Source: CAYQMF01 sp964418595
Lineage (GTDB): Bacteria > Planctomycetota > UBA1135 > UBA2386
Reading direction: 5' to 3'
Assembly (NCBI GenBank): GCA_964418595.1
Contig: CAYQMF010000002.1
Span: 62,001 to 126,000 of the forward strand
DNA length: 64,000 bases
Shown here: positions 52,795-59,911 of the stretch, piece after piece
How the letters are laid out: every line of letters begins with the position of its first letter
Position numbering within the stretch: position 1 is the stretch's first letter
Notes under the pieces: generated by a model
Seen by the model: the letters and a program-made list of their open reading frames with translations, nothing else
The model's database searches: none
Told to the model about the DNA's origin: nothing
Position numbers and translations under genes: made by a program

Positions 52795-53343
52795 TCACGC
52801 GGACCCGAAGGCCTTGCCGGCCTTCCGCCGGATGACCTCGTTGTCGTACTTGAAGCCCTTGCCCTTGTAGGGCTCGGGCGGACGCAGCTTGCGGATGCGC
52901 GCGGCGAACATGCCGACCTGTTGCGCGTCCGCGCCCCGCACGACGAGTGCGGTCTGGCTGGAGACCTCGACGGTGAGCGTCGCCGGCACGGCGAGCTTCA
53001 CGGGCAGGGAGAAGCCCAGCGTGAACGCCAGGTTCTTGCCCTCCTGCTTGATCGTGTAGCCGACGCCGTTGAGCTCGAGCTTGCGCTCATAGCCCTTGGT
53101 CACGCCGTCCACCATGTTCTGGATGAGCGCGCGGGTCATGCCGTGGTAGGCGCGGGCCGCCTTCTCGCGTGGTGAGCGCTTGTTGCTCACCGTCACCTTG
53201 CCGTCGGCGACGGTGACGTCGACCTCCGGGCGATGCTTGTACTTCAACTCACCCTTCGGACCCTTCACGGTGACGAGCCGACTCGCAGTCGACACGGTCA
53301 CGCCGGCCGGGATGGTCACTGGTTGTCTACCTACGCGGGACAT
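52795..53343 (-). CDS. rplF: 50S ribosomal protein L6
   Basis: 182 aa. MSRVGRQPVTIPAGVTVSTA at the start; LPVKLAVPATLTVEV and RKLRPPEPYKGKGFKY are family marks (the latter near the sarcin-ricin contact). Follows rpsH by 3 nt. Confidence 0.97.
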   Translation of the reverse strand: MSRVGRQPVTIPAGVTVSTASRLVTVKGPKGELKYKHRPEVDVTVADGKVTVSNKRSPREKAARAYHGMTRALIQNMVDGVTKGYERKLELNGVGYTIKQEGKNLAFTLGFSLPVKLAVPATLTVEVSSQTALVVRGADAQQVGMFAARIRKLRPPEPYKGKGFKYDNEVIRRKAGKAFGSA

Positions 53344-53346
53344 GGC

Positions 53347-53742
53347 TCACTCCACCGTGCAGAGGACTTCGCCCCCAACCCGCTTGGCGCGGCACTCCCG
53401 GTCGGAGAGCACACCCTGGTTGGTGGACACGACTGCGATTCCCAGCCCGCCTCGTACGCGCGGCAGGTCGTCGACCCCGCGGTATCGGCGGCAACCGGGC
53501 GTGCTGTAGCGCCGGATCGCGGTGATCACGTGTTCACCTTCCGGTCCGTAGCGCAGGCTCACGTTGATGAGGCTGAGCGGACCCGAGGCTTGCACCTCGT
53601 AGCCGCCGATGTAGCCCTCGCGCTTGAGGACGTCGAGAACACGCACCTTGAGCTTGCTGCCGGGGACCGTGCAGCTAGCCGAATGATTGCGCAGCGCGTT
53701 GCGGACCCGGGTCAGCAGGTCAGCGATCGGATCGGTCATCAT
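53347..53742 (-). CDS. rpsH: 30S ribosomal protein S8
   Basis: 131 aa. MTDPIADLLTRVRNALRNHS and the C-terminal VRGGLGIAVVSTNQGVLSDR are diagnostic. It starts 4 nt after rplE stops, so rpsN (S14), usually between L5 and S8, is absent. Confidence 0.97.
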   Translation of the reverse strand: MMTDPIADLLTRVRNALRNHSASCTVPGSKLKVRVLDVLKREGYIGGYEVQASGPLSLINVSLRYGPEGEHVITAIRRYSTPGCRRYRGVDDLPRVRGGLGIAVVSTNQGVLSDRECRAKRVGGEVLCTVE

Positions 53743-53746
53743 GGCG

Positions 53747-54373
53747 CTACTTCCTGAACGGGATTCCCAGCTTCGACAACAGGGCCATGCCCTGCTCGTC
53801 GTTCTTGGCGGTGGTCACGAACGTGATGTTCATGCCCTGAACGAACTCGACCTTGTCCAGATTGATCTCCGGGAACACGCTCTGTTCGGAGAGACCCATG
53901 GTGTAACTGCCGCGTCCGTCGAACTTGGTGGGCAGGCCGCGGAAGTCGCGGATGCGGGGGATCGCGATCGAGATGAGTCGATCCAGGAACTCCCACATGC
54001 GCGGCCCGCGCAGGGTCACGGAGCAGCCGATCGGCATGCCCTCGCGCAGCTTGAAGCCGGCGACGGCTTGCTTGGCCTTGGTGATCACCGGCTTCTGACC
54101 GGCAATCGTCGTGAGTTCCTTGGCGCCGGACTCTACCCGCGCCTTGTTCTCGACTGCCTTGCCGATGCCCATGTTGAGCACGATCTTGCTGAGGCGAGGC
54201 ACCTCCATCGGGTTGCCCAGCTTCAGCTCGGTGCGCAACGACGGTGCGACCTCGGTCTGGTACTTGGTGCGCAGGCGTGGCGGAACTGCCGCCGCAGCCT
54301 TGCCGGCTGGTGGGGTCCCAGCGGGCGATCCAGCGGGCGATCCAGCGGACGATTTGGGGTTGTCTTTGCTCAC
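53747..54373 (-). CDS. rplE: 50S ribosomal protein L5 with low-complexity N-terminal extension
   Basis: 208 aa from a GTG at 54373, preceded by AGGAG and within 12 nt of the rplX stop. The first 35 residues (SSAGSPAGSPAGTPPAGKAA) are an Ala/Gly/Pro/Ser extension built on a 12-bp tandem repeat. The L5 domain follows (YQTEVAPSLRTELKLGNPME, SKIVLNMGIGKAVEN, GRGSYTMGLSEQSVFPEI). Binds 5S rRNA and the P-site tRNA. Confidence 0.96.
   Translation of the reverse strand: MSKDNPKSSAGSPAGSPAGTPPAGKAAAAVPPRLRTKYQTEVAPSLRTELKLGNPMEVPRLSKIVLNMGIGKAVENKARVESGAKELTTIAGQKPVITKAKQAVAGFKLREGMPIGCSVTLRGPRMWEFLDRLISIAIPRIRDFRGLPTKFDGRGSYTMGLSEQSVFPEINLDKVEFVQGMNITFVTTAKNDEQGMALLSKLGIPFRK
54318..54353. repeat. 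12-bp x 3 tandem repeat in the start of rplE
   Basis: ccagcgggcgat at 54318-54329 and 54330-54341, then ccagcggacgat at 54342-54353. In frame: it encodes repeated Gly-Ser-Pro-Ala (GSPAGSPAG) in the N-terminal extension of L5. Confidence 0.9.
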
Positions 54374-54384
54374 GGCCGCTCCTG

Positions 54385-54738
54385 TCAGCTCACATCGAAC
54401 CGTGTTCCGCACGTGCCGACGCGCACGCGCTTGCCATCAACGAGCTGCGAACGGACGCGCACGCCCTTCTTCGCCTTCTCGCTCCACAACAGGACGTTGC
54501 TGGCGTCGATTGGGAATTCCTTCTGCACGCGTTCCCCTTTGGGGTTCTGCTGCGACTTCTTGGTGTGCTTCCAGCGGAGGTTCACGCCCTGCACGGTCAC
54601 GCGCCCACGCTCGGCATCGACGAGCATGACCTCGCGAGGCTCGTTGGACTTCCACTGGCCGTTGGTCACGACGACCTTGTCGCCCTTCTTGACGTGCATC
54701 CGCTTGCGGATGCCGGTCTTCTTGCGGCTGACGACCAT
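54385..54738 (-). CDS. rplX: 50S ribosomal protein L24
   Basis: 117 aa from the ATG at 54738 (MVVSRKKTGIRKRMHVKKGD). KOW motif VKKGDKVVVTNGQWKSNEP; NLRWKHTKKSQQNPKGERVQ is typical. Early 50S assembly protein. The ATG overlaps the rplN stop by one base. Confidence 0.96.
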   Translation of the reverse strand: MVVSRKKTGIRKRMHVKKGDKVVVTNGQWKSNEPREVMLVDAERGRVTVQGVNLRWKHTKKSQQNPKGERVQKEFPIDASNVLLWSEKAKKGVRVRSQLVDGKRVRVGTCGTRFDVS

Positions 54739-55106
54739 CAGACGACCTCCTCCGCCAGCGACACGATCTTCATGAAGTTCCGGTCGCGCAACTCGCGGGC
54801 AACCGCGCCGAAGATGCGGGTGCCGCGCGGATTGTCGTCCTTGTCGATGATGACCAGGGCGTTGCCGTCGAACCGGATGTAGCTGCCATCGTTCCGGCGC
54901 ACGTTCGACCGTGTGCGGACGACGACGGCGCGCACGACGTCGCCGGCCTTGACTTCGCCCTGCGGCAGGGCGCGCTTGACCGACGCGATGATCACGTCGC
55001 CCAGCGACGCATAGCGGCGCCGGCTGCCGCCGAGCACCTTGATACACATCGCCTGCTTCGCGCCGGTGTTGTCGGCAACGTCCAGGATGGTTTGTTCTTG
55101 GATCAC
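54738..55106 (-). CDS. rplN: 50S ribosomal protein L14
   Basis: 122 aa. MIQEQTILDVADNTGAKQAM and DGSYIRFDGNALVIIDKDDN with GTRIFGAVARELRDRNFMKI are near-universal. Contacts 16S helix 14 at the subunit interface. Between rpsQ and rplX. Confidence 0.98.
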   Translation of the reverse strand: MIQEQTILDVADNTGAKQAMCIKVLGGSRRRYASLGDVIIASVKRALPQGEVKAGDVVRAVVVRTRSNVRRNDGSYIRFDGNALVIIDKDDNPRGTRIFGAVARELRDRNFMKIVSLAEEVV

Positions 55107-55124
55107 GGGATCGACTCCTGGATG

Positions 55125-55472
55125 TCAGACTGCCTGCGCGCGCGTGACGACACGGATGAGGCGCCAGCGCTTGAGCTTCGAGATCGGCCGCGTGTACATC
55201 ACTTCGACGGTGTCGCCCACGCGCGCCTCGCTGTTCTGGTCGTGCGCGTACAGCTTGGTGCGGCGGCGCAGGAACTTGTTGTAGCGCGCGTGCCGGACCA
55301 GCCGCTCGATCTCGACCACGATGGTCTGCTTCATCTTGTTCGAGACCACGCGCCCGACCTGGGTCTTGCGCGGGCCACGCTCGGCGTCGGCTGCCCCGAT
55401 TTGGGACGCGCCGGTTTGGGGCGCGCCCGCCCGCTGTGGGGCTGCCTGGGAAGCCTTGGTGTCAGCACTCAT
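55125..55472 (-). CDS. rpsQ: 30S ribosomal protein S17 with N-terminal extension
   Basis: 115 aa. The OB-fold begins near residue 35 (RKTQVGRVVSNKMKQTIVVE; NKFLRRRTKLYAHDQ). The first 35 residues (QAAPQRAGAPQTGASQIGAA) are Ala/Gly/Gln-rich and are encoded by a degenerate 15-bp repeat. Start ATG overlaps the rpmC stop by 4 nt. Confidence 0.96.
   Translation of the reverse strand: MSADTKASQAAPQRAGAPQTGASQIGAADAERGPRKTQVGRVVSNKMKQTIVVEIERLVRHARYNKFLRRRTKLYAHDQNSEARVGDTVEVMYTRPISKLKRWRLIRVVTRAQAV
55398..55427. repeat. degenerate 15-bp duplication in the start of rpsQ
   Basis: gatttgggacgcgcc (55398-55412) followed by ggtttggggcgcgcc (55413-55427), two mismatches. In frame inside the N-terminal extension of S17. 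Confidence 0.75.
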
Positions 55473-55678
55473 GCCTTGCTCTCCTGCGGCGCGGAATCGC
55501 GCTCGCTGATGACGGTGAGGATCCGCGCGCGATCGCGGCGGATCTGCTTGAAGCGGGAGGTCAGGGCCACCTGCTCGCTGGCGCTCTTGAACTTCAGGTC
55601 GAAGTACTCCTTCACCAGGTCCTGGAGCTGAAGACGCAGCTCGCGGGTGTCCTTGCCGCGGATCTCGGCGACGTCCAT
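55469..55678 (-). CDS. rpmC: 50S ribosomal protein L29
   Basis: 69 aa, MDVAEIRGKDTRELRLQLQD, two-helix protein near the exit tunnel. Between rplP and rpsQ, overlapping the latter by 4 nt. Confidence 0.95.
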   Translation of the reverse strand: MDVAEIRGKDTRELRLQLQDLVKEYFDLKFKSASEQVALTSRFKQIRRDRARILTVISERDSAPQESKA

Positions 55679-55679
55679 G

Positions 55680-56090
55680 TCAGACGTGCCTCCGCTGCAC
55701 GAGCCGGCACTTCACCGGCAGCTTGTGGGCGATCCGCGACAGGGCCACCTTCGCGGTCGCAGCATCGACGTTGCCGATCTCGTAGAGGATCGTGCCTGGC
55801 TTGACGACGGCGCACCAGTACTCGATGTCGCCCTTGCCCGTGCCCTGCCGGGTCTCGGCGGGCTTGCCGCTCACGGAGTGATGCGGGAACACGCGGATCC
55901 ACATGCGCCCTTCAGGGGCGGCGCGCGAACCGGCGACGCGGCCGGCCTCGATCGTCCGGGCCGGGAGCCAGCCGGGCTCGAGGGTCTGTAGACCCCACTC
56001 ACCGAACGCGACAGTGTTGCCGCGCGTGGCGACGCCGCGGATCACGCCGCGCATCTTCTTCCGGTACTTGACTCGCTTGGGCATCAACAT
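55680..56090 (-). CDS. rplP: 50S ribosomal protein L16
   Basis: 136 aa. MLMPKRVKYRKKMRGVIRGV and GRMWIRVFPHHSVSGKPAET mark L16, which organises the A-site region. A second ATG two codons in is possible. One base before rpmC. Confidence 0.97.
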   Translation of the reverse strand: MLMPKRVKYRKKMRGVIRGVATRGNTVAFGEWGLQTLEPGWLPARTIEAGRVAGSRAAPEGRMWIRVFPHHSVSGKPAETRQGTGKGDIEYWCAVVKPGTILYEIGNVDAATAKVALSRIAHKLPVKCRLVQRRHV

Positions 56091-56117
56091 GGCGTGTCTC
56101 CTTGGATCACCTGCTGC

Positions 56118-56801
56118 TCAGAACACCTTGTCCGCTGTCGAACGCACCGGCAGCAGGCCGCCAGTAGTCTCGTCCGGACCCAGCTCGCCCTTGAAGATCC
56201 AGACCTTGATCCCGATCGTGCCGTACGTCGTCTTCGCCACGCTCGTGCCGAACTCGACCTGCGCGCGGAGCGTCGTGCACGGCACGCGCCCCTTGCGCAC
56301 GTCGCCGACGCGCGACATCTCCGCGCCGCCGAGACGGCCGGAGATCAGGATCTTGATGCCCTTGGCCCCCGCAGCCATGGACGCATCGGCGGCCTTCTTG
56401 AGGGCGCGGCGGTAGTTGATGCGCTTGAGGATCTGCTCGGCCACCGCATCGGCGACGAGGGTGGGATCCAGCTCGGGACGGTGGATCTCGATGATCTTCA
56501 TGCGCACCGGTTTGCCGGTGAGCCGCTCGAGGTCCTCGCGCAGCTTGTCGACCTTGGCGCCCTTCTTGCCGATGAGGATCGCGGGGCGGGCCGAATGCAG
56601 GAACACCGTGACCATGTCGCCGGTGCGCTCGATCTCGATCCGCGGAATCTGCGCGAACGCCCAGTTGTTGGTGATGTATCGCCGGATCTTCGCGTCCTCG
56701 ATCACGAGCCGCGGGAAGTCCTTGCTCGGCGCGTACCAGCGCGAACGCCACGGCTCCGTGATCCCGATGCGGAAGCCGATCGGATGCGTCTTTTGACCCA
56801 T
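56118..56801 (-). CDS. rpsC: 30S ribosomal protein S3
   Basis: 227 aa. MGQKTHPIGFRIGITEPWRS at the start; KH domain AILIGKKGAKVDKLREDLER and C-terminal GRLGGAEMSRVGDVRKGRVP. Forms the mRNA entry channel. GGAG lies 12 nt before the ATG, inside rplV. Confidence 0.98.
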   Translation of the reverse strand: MGQKTHPIGFRIGITEPWRSRWYAPSKDFPRLVIEDAKIRRYITNNWAFAQIPRIEIERTGDMVTVFLHSARPAILIGKKGAKVDKLREDLERLTGKPVRMKIIEIHRPELDPTLVADAVAEQILKRINYRRALKKAADASMAAGAKGIKILISGRLGGAEMSRVGDVRKGRVPCTTLRAQVEFGTSVAKTTYGTIGIKVWIFKGELGPDETTGGLLPVRSTADKVF

Positions 56802-56802
56802 G

Positions 56803-57219
56803 TCAGTTGTTCTCCCCGGTCATCCTGACGGCGACCTCAGGATCGGCGACGTGGATGTGGATGTGGCAGGTGCGCTTGCGGATGGGCATGGCGCGCCCCA
56901 TCGGGCCCGAACGCCAGCGCAACCGCCCCTGCAGGAGCGGCCCGCCGTGGACCCAGGCCTTCGACACCACGAGACGGTTCGGACGCACGCCCTCGTTCTG
57001 CAGCGCGTTCGACACGGCCGAGGCCAGAACCCTGCGCACGTCGGTCGACGCCCGATGCTTGTCGTGCGCGAGCAGGTCCAGCGCCTGGTTCACCGGCAGC
57101 CCACGGATCATGTCGATGACCTTGCGGGCCTTGTATTCGCCCATGCGGGCGTGGCGGTGCACCGCACGGAAGTGCGCGGCGGCCTCGAGCTTGGCCCGCT
57201 GTTGCGGATTCTTCTTCAT
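56803..57219 (-). CDS. rplV: 50S ribosomal protein L22
   Basis: 138 aa from ATG 57219 (MKKNPQQRAKLEAAAHFRAV); the frame is open upstream but overlaps rpsS. KARKVIDMIRGLPVNQALDL and MPIRKRTCHIHIHVAD are L22 marks; the loop lines the exit tunnel. N-terminus about 20 residues longer than usual. Confidence 0.96.
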   Translation of the reverse strand: MKKNPQQRAKLEAAAHFRAVHRHARMGEYKARKVIDMIRGLPVNQALDLLAHDKHRASTDVRRVLASAVSNALQNEGVRPNRLVVSKAWVHGGPLLQGRLRWRSGPMGRAMPIRKRTCHIHIHVADPEVAVRMTGENN

Positions 57220-57223
57220 GGGA

Positions 57224-57499
57224 TCACGCCTCCTCCGTGGCACGACCGCCGTGCCCACGGAAGGTCCGCGTCGGCGCGAACTCGCCGAGCCGGTGCCCGA
57301 CCATGTCCTCGGTCACGTAGCACTTCAGGAAGGCGCGACCGTTGTGCACCATGAACGTGTGCCCGACGAACTCGGGCACGATCGTGCAGGCGCGCGCCCA
57401 GGTCTTGATGGCATCGCGCTTCTTGGTGGCATTCATGGAGTCGACCTTCTTCATCAACTTGGCGTCGATGTAGGGGCCCTTCTTGACGCTGCGACTCAT
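57224..57499 (-). CDS. rpsS: 30S ribosomal protein S19
   Basis: 91 aa. MSRSVKKGPYIDAKLMKKVD and YVTEDMVGHRLGEFAPTRTF with GHGG are diagnostic. Starts 7 nt after rplB and ends 4 nt before rplV. Confidence 0.98.
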   Translation of the reverse strand: MSRSVKKGPYIDAKLMKKVDSMNATKKRDAIKTWARACTIVPEFVGHTFMVHNGRAFLKCYVTEDMVGHRLGEFAPTRTFRGHGGRATEEA

Positions 57500-57506
57500 C
57501 GCGACC

Positions 57507-58352
57507 TCACGTGTTCTGGTGCTTGCCGCGCTTGCGGCGCCGGATGATGAACTGGTTCGACGCGGACTTGCGGCGACGCGTCTTGCCACCCTTGCTGAGC
57601 AGCCCGGTGGGCGAGCACGGATGGCGACCACCGCCGGTGCGCCCCTCGCCGCCACCCATCGGGTGTGACACGGGGTTCATCGAGGTGCCACGGTTGTGCG
57701 AGCGACGCCCCTTGTGGCGCAGTCGCCCGGCCTTGCCCCAGCGCACGCGCTGGTAGTCCCCGTTGCCGACCTCGCCGATCGTGGCACGGCACGAGATCAA
57801 CACGCGCCGCGTCTCGGTCGAGGGCAGGATGAGCACCGCGTAGTCGCCGTCGCGCGCCAGCAGCTGGCAGGCCATCCCCGCCGAACGCGCGAGCTGACCG
57901 CCCTTGCCAGGCTGCAGCTCCACGTTGTGGATGCGCAGGCCGAGCGGGATGTTGGCCAGCGCCATGCAGTTGCCCACATCGGGCTCCACGCGCTCACCGG
58001 ACAGGATCGGGGTTCCCACGACCATGCCCTGCGCCGCCAGCACGTAGCGCTTCTCGCCGTCGGCGTAGTGCACGAGCGCGATGTCCGCGTTGCGGTTGGG
58101 GTCGTACTCGAGCGCCGCGACCTTGCCGGGCACGCCGTCCTTGTCGCGCAGGAAGTCGACCTTGCGGTAGAGCTTGCGCGCACCACCGCCACGGAACCGG
58201 GCCGTCGTGTGGCCGTGCGCGTTGCGCCCGCCGCTGCGCGCGATGCGCTCGACGAGAGACTTCTCCGGGCGCTTCTTCGCGAGGTGCGAGAAGTCCAGCA
58301 CGGACGAGTTGCGGCGTCCGGCGGAGGTCGGTTTGTAGATGCGGATACCCAT
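57507..58352 (-). CDS. rplB: 50S ribosomal protein L2
   Basis: 281 aa from ATG 58352 (MGIRIYKPTSAGRRNSSVLD). The peptidyl-transferase-proximal loop NPVSHPMGGGEGRTGGGRHP keeps the conserved histidine. Follows rplW by 29 nt. Confidence 0.98.
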   Translation of the reverse strand: MGIRIYKPTSAGRRNSSVLDFSHLAKKRPEKSLVERIARSGGRNAHGHTTARFRGGGARKLYRKVDFLRDKDGVPGKVAALEYDPNRNADIALVHYADGEKRYVLAAQGMVVGTPILSGERVEPDVGNCMALANIPLGLRIHNVELQPGKGGQLARSAGMACQLLARDGDYAVLILPSTETRRVLISCRATIGEVGNGDYQRVRWGKAGRLRHKGRRSHNRGTSMNPVSHPMGGGEGRTGGGRHPCSPTGLLSKGGKTRRRKSASNQFIIRRRKRGKHQNT

Positions 58353-58381
58353 CGGTTCGGTTCCTGTGGTCCAGCAGTCGC

Positions 58382-58687
58382 TCAGGCCAGATCGATCGAG
58401 TTGCCTTGCGCCAGGGTGACGATCGCCTTCTTCCAGGGCCGCGAGCGCCCCGGCCGACCGAGGATGCGCCGCTCCTTGCCTGGATGCTTGACGATGTTGA
58501 CGCCGGTGACCTTCACCTTGAACAGCGTCTCGATCGCGCGCCGGATGTCGGGCTTGGTGGCATCGACGTCGACGCGGAAGGAGTACTGGTTGTGCCGAGC
58601 GTGCAGATACGTCGACTTCTCGGTCATCAACGGCTTCTTGACGACGCCGTAGACCAGACTGCTGACGGGCTTGCTCGACTCGTTCAC
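58382..58687 (-). CDS. rplW: 50S ribosomal protein L23
   Basis: 101 aa. KKPLMTEKSTYLHARHNQYS and FRVDVDATKPDIRRAIETLF are typical. Sits at the exit tunnel and docks SRP and trigger factor. Overlaps rplD by 4 nt. Confidence 0.97.
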   Translation of the reverse strand: MNESSKPVSSLVYGVVKKPLMTEKSTYLHARHNQYSFRVDVDATKPDIRRAIETLFKVKVTGVNIVKHPGKERRILGRPGRSRPWKKAIVTLAQGNSIDLA

Positions 58688-59343
58688 GACTCACCCCCCG
58701 CGCGCTCACCGCGCGCAGCACGGTGCGCAGTGGCCCTGGCCGTCATCACCGCCAACGCCTCCGGCGTCACCACCATGTTCTTGCGCACTAGGACATCGCG
58801 CGCGTTCAGCTCGGCGACCGGACGAACGGTGACGCCGGGCACGTTGCGCAGCGACAACCACACGTTCCGGTCGACCCCGTTGGTCACGACGGTGACGCTC
58901 TTGGCCATGCCGAGCGCGGCGAGCACGCCAACGGCAGCCTTGGTGCTCGGCTTGTCCTTCGGGAAGCCCTCGGCCACCGCCAGTTCGCCATCGCGCACCT
59001 TGCTGAAGATCGCGCTGTAGAGCGCGACCCGGCGCGCCTTCTTGGGCATGTGGTAGCTGTAGTCGCGCGGCACGGGCGGGAAGACGATGCCACCGCCCGT
59101 CCAGAGCGGCGACTTGGTCGAACCCATGCGGGCGCGTCCGGTGTGCTTCTGCTTCCAGAGCTTCTTGTTGCCGCCGGCCACCTGGCCGCGAGTCTTGGCC
59201 TTGTGCGTCCCCTGCCGGGCGTTCGCCTCGTACATGAGGACCGCTTCCTTCATCGTGCGCGCGAGCACGCGCTCGCCGAAGGCGCCGACATCGACGTCCT
59301 GGGCACCCACCTTGCCACCACGGTATGACTTGACTTGCACCAT
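58684..59343 (-). CDS. rplD: 50S ribosomal protein L4
   Basis: 219 aa. GKVGAQDVDVGAFGERVLAR, then TRGQVAGGNKKLWKQKHTGR-ARMGS in the tunnel-lining loop. In E. coli L4 also represses the S10 operon through its leader. rplC (L3), normally upstream of rplD, is missing: the gap to rpsJ is 37 nt. Confidence 0.97.
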   Translation of the reverse strand: MVQVKSYRGGKVGAQDVDVGAFGERVLARTMKEAVLMYEANARQGTHKAKTRGQVAGGNKKLWKQKHTGRARMGSTKSPLWTGGGIVFPPVPRDYSYHMPKKARRVALYSAIFSKVRDGELAVAEGFPKDKPSTKAAVGVLAALGMAKSVTVVTNGVDRNVWLSLRNVPGVTVRPVAELNARDVLVRKNMVVTPEALAVMTARATAHRAARGERAGGES

Positions 59344-59380
59344 CGTTCTCGGGCCTCCGTACTAGAGCCTCATGCCCGCA

Positions 59381-59689
59381 TCAGTTGGTCTTGATCCGGA
59401 TGTCGACGCCCGCCGCCATGTTGAGCTTGCTGAGCGCGTCCACGGTCTTCGAGGTGGGCTCCTCGATGTAGATCACCCGCTTGTGGGTACGGATCTCGAA
59501 CTGCTCGCGGCTCTTCTTGTCCACGTGCGGCGAGCGAAGCACGGTGTACCGCTCGATCCGCGTCGGCAGCGGCACCGGTCCCACCACCTTCGCCCCCGTC
59601 CGCTTCGACGTCTCCACGATGTCGAGGGCCGCCTGATCGAGCGCGTCATGGTCGTACGCTTCCATGCGAATGCGGATCTTCTCTTGCAT
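59381..59689 (-). CDS. rpsJ: 30S ribosomal protein S10
   Basis: 102 aa. MQEKIRIRMEAYDHDALDQA and VGPVPLPTRIERYTVLRSPH are typical. First gene of the S10 operon here, with a 222-nt leader back to the EF-G-like gene. Followed directly by rplD. Confidence 0.98.
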   Translation of the reverse strand: MQEKIRIRMEAYDHDALDQAALDIVETSKRTGAKVVGPVPLPTRIERYTVLRSPHVDKKSREQFEIRTHKRVIYIEEPTSKTVDALSKLNMAAGVDIRIKTN

Positions 59690-59762
59690 GACGTGGCGCT
59701 CGGTCGGCGGTGTGGGGTGGTGGGTTCGCGTCGGGCTTCCGGCCGCTGCGGTCTGCGGGTTT

Positions 59763-59799
59763 TGGCGCTAAACCCTTGTCGTTTCGAGGGTTAGCGCCA
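59763..59799 (-). promoter_or_regulatory. long hairpin in the S10 operon leader
   Basis: TGGCGCTAAACCCT (59763-59776) pairs with AGGGTTAGCGCCA (59787-59799) with one bulged A and a 10-nt loop, 13 bp in all. On the minus strand it is followed by AAAACCC, not U, so it is more like a leader structure than a terminator. It lies 74-110 nt before rpsJ. In E. coli the S10 leader mediates L4 feedback; a similar role here is inference. Confidence 0.6.
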
Positions 59800-59831
59800 G
59801 ATCGCACCTGCGTCGGCGAAAGGGAAGGAGG

Positions 59832-59860
59832 ACGTTAGCGACGCGACCGTGGCCAGTCAA
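59832..59860 (-). promoter_or_regulatory. candidate sigma-70 promoter for the S10 operon
   Basis: Minus-strand TTGACT (59855-59860), 17-bp spacer, TAACGT (59832-59837). The -35 is a 5/6 match; the -10 is weak (3/6). Transcription would start near 59825, giving a leader of about 135 nt containing the hairpin at 59763-59799. Confidence 0.4.
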
Positions 59861-59911
59861 GCAAGGAAACGCCAAAGCTCCGGCGATCCCTGCCCCTGGC
59901 CAGAGCCCCGC

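Noticed and set aside
53739..53996. A hidden rpsN (S14) between rplE and rpsH
   Set aside because: The 85-codon frame there is a shadow of rplE, with no zinc CxxC motif and no S14 signature.
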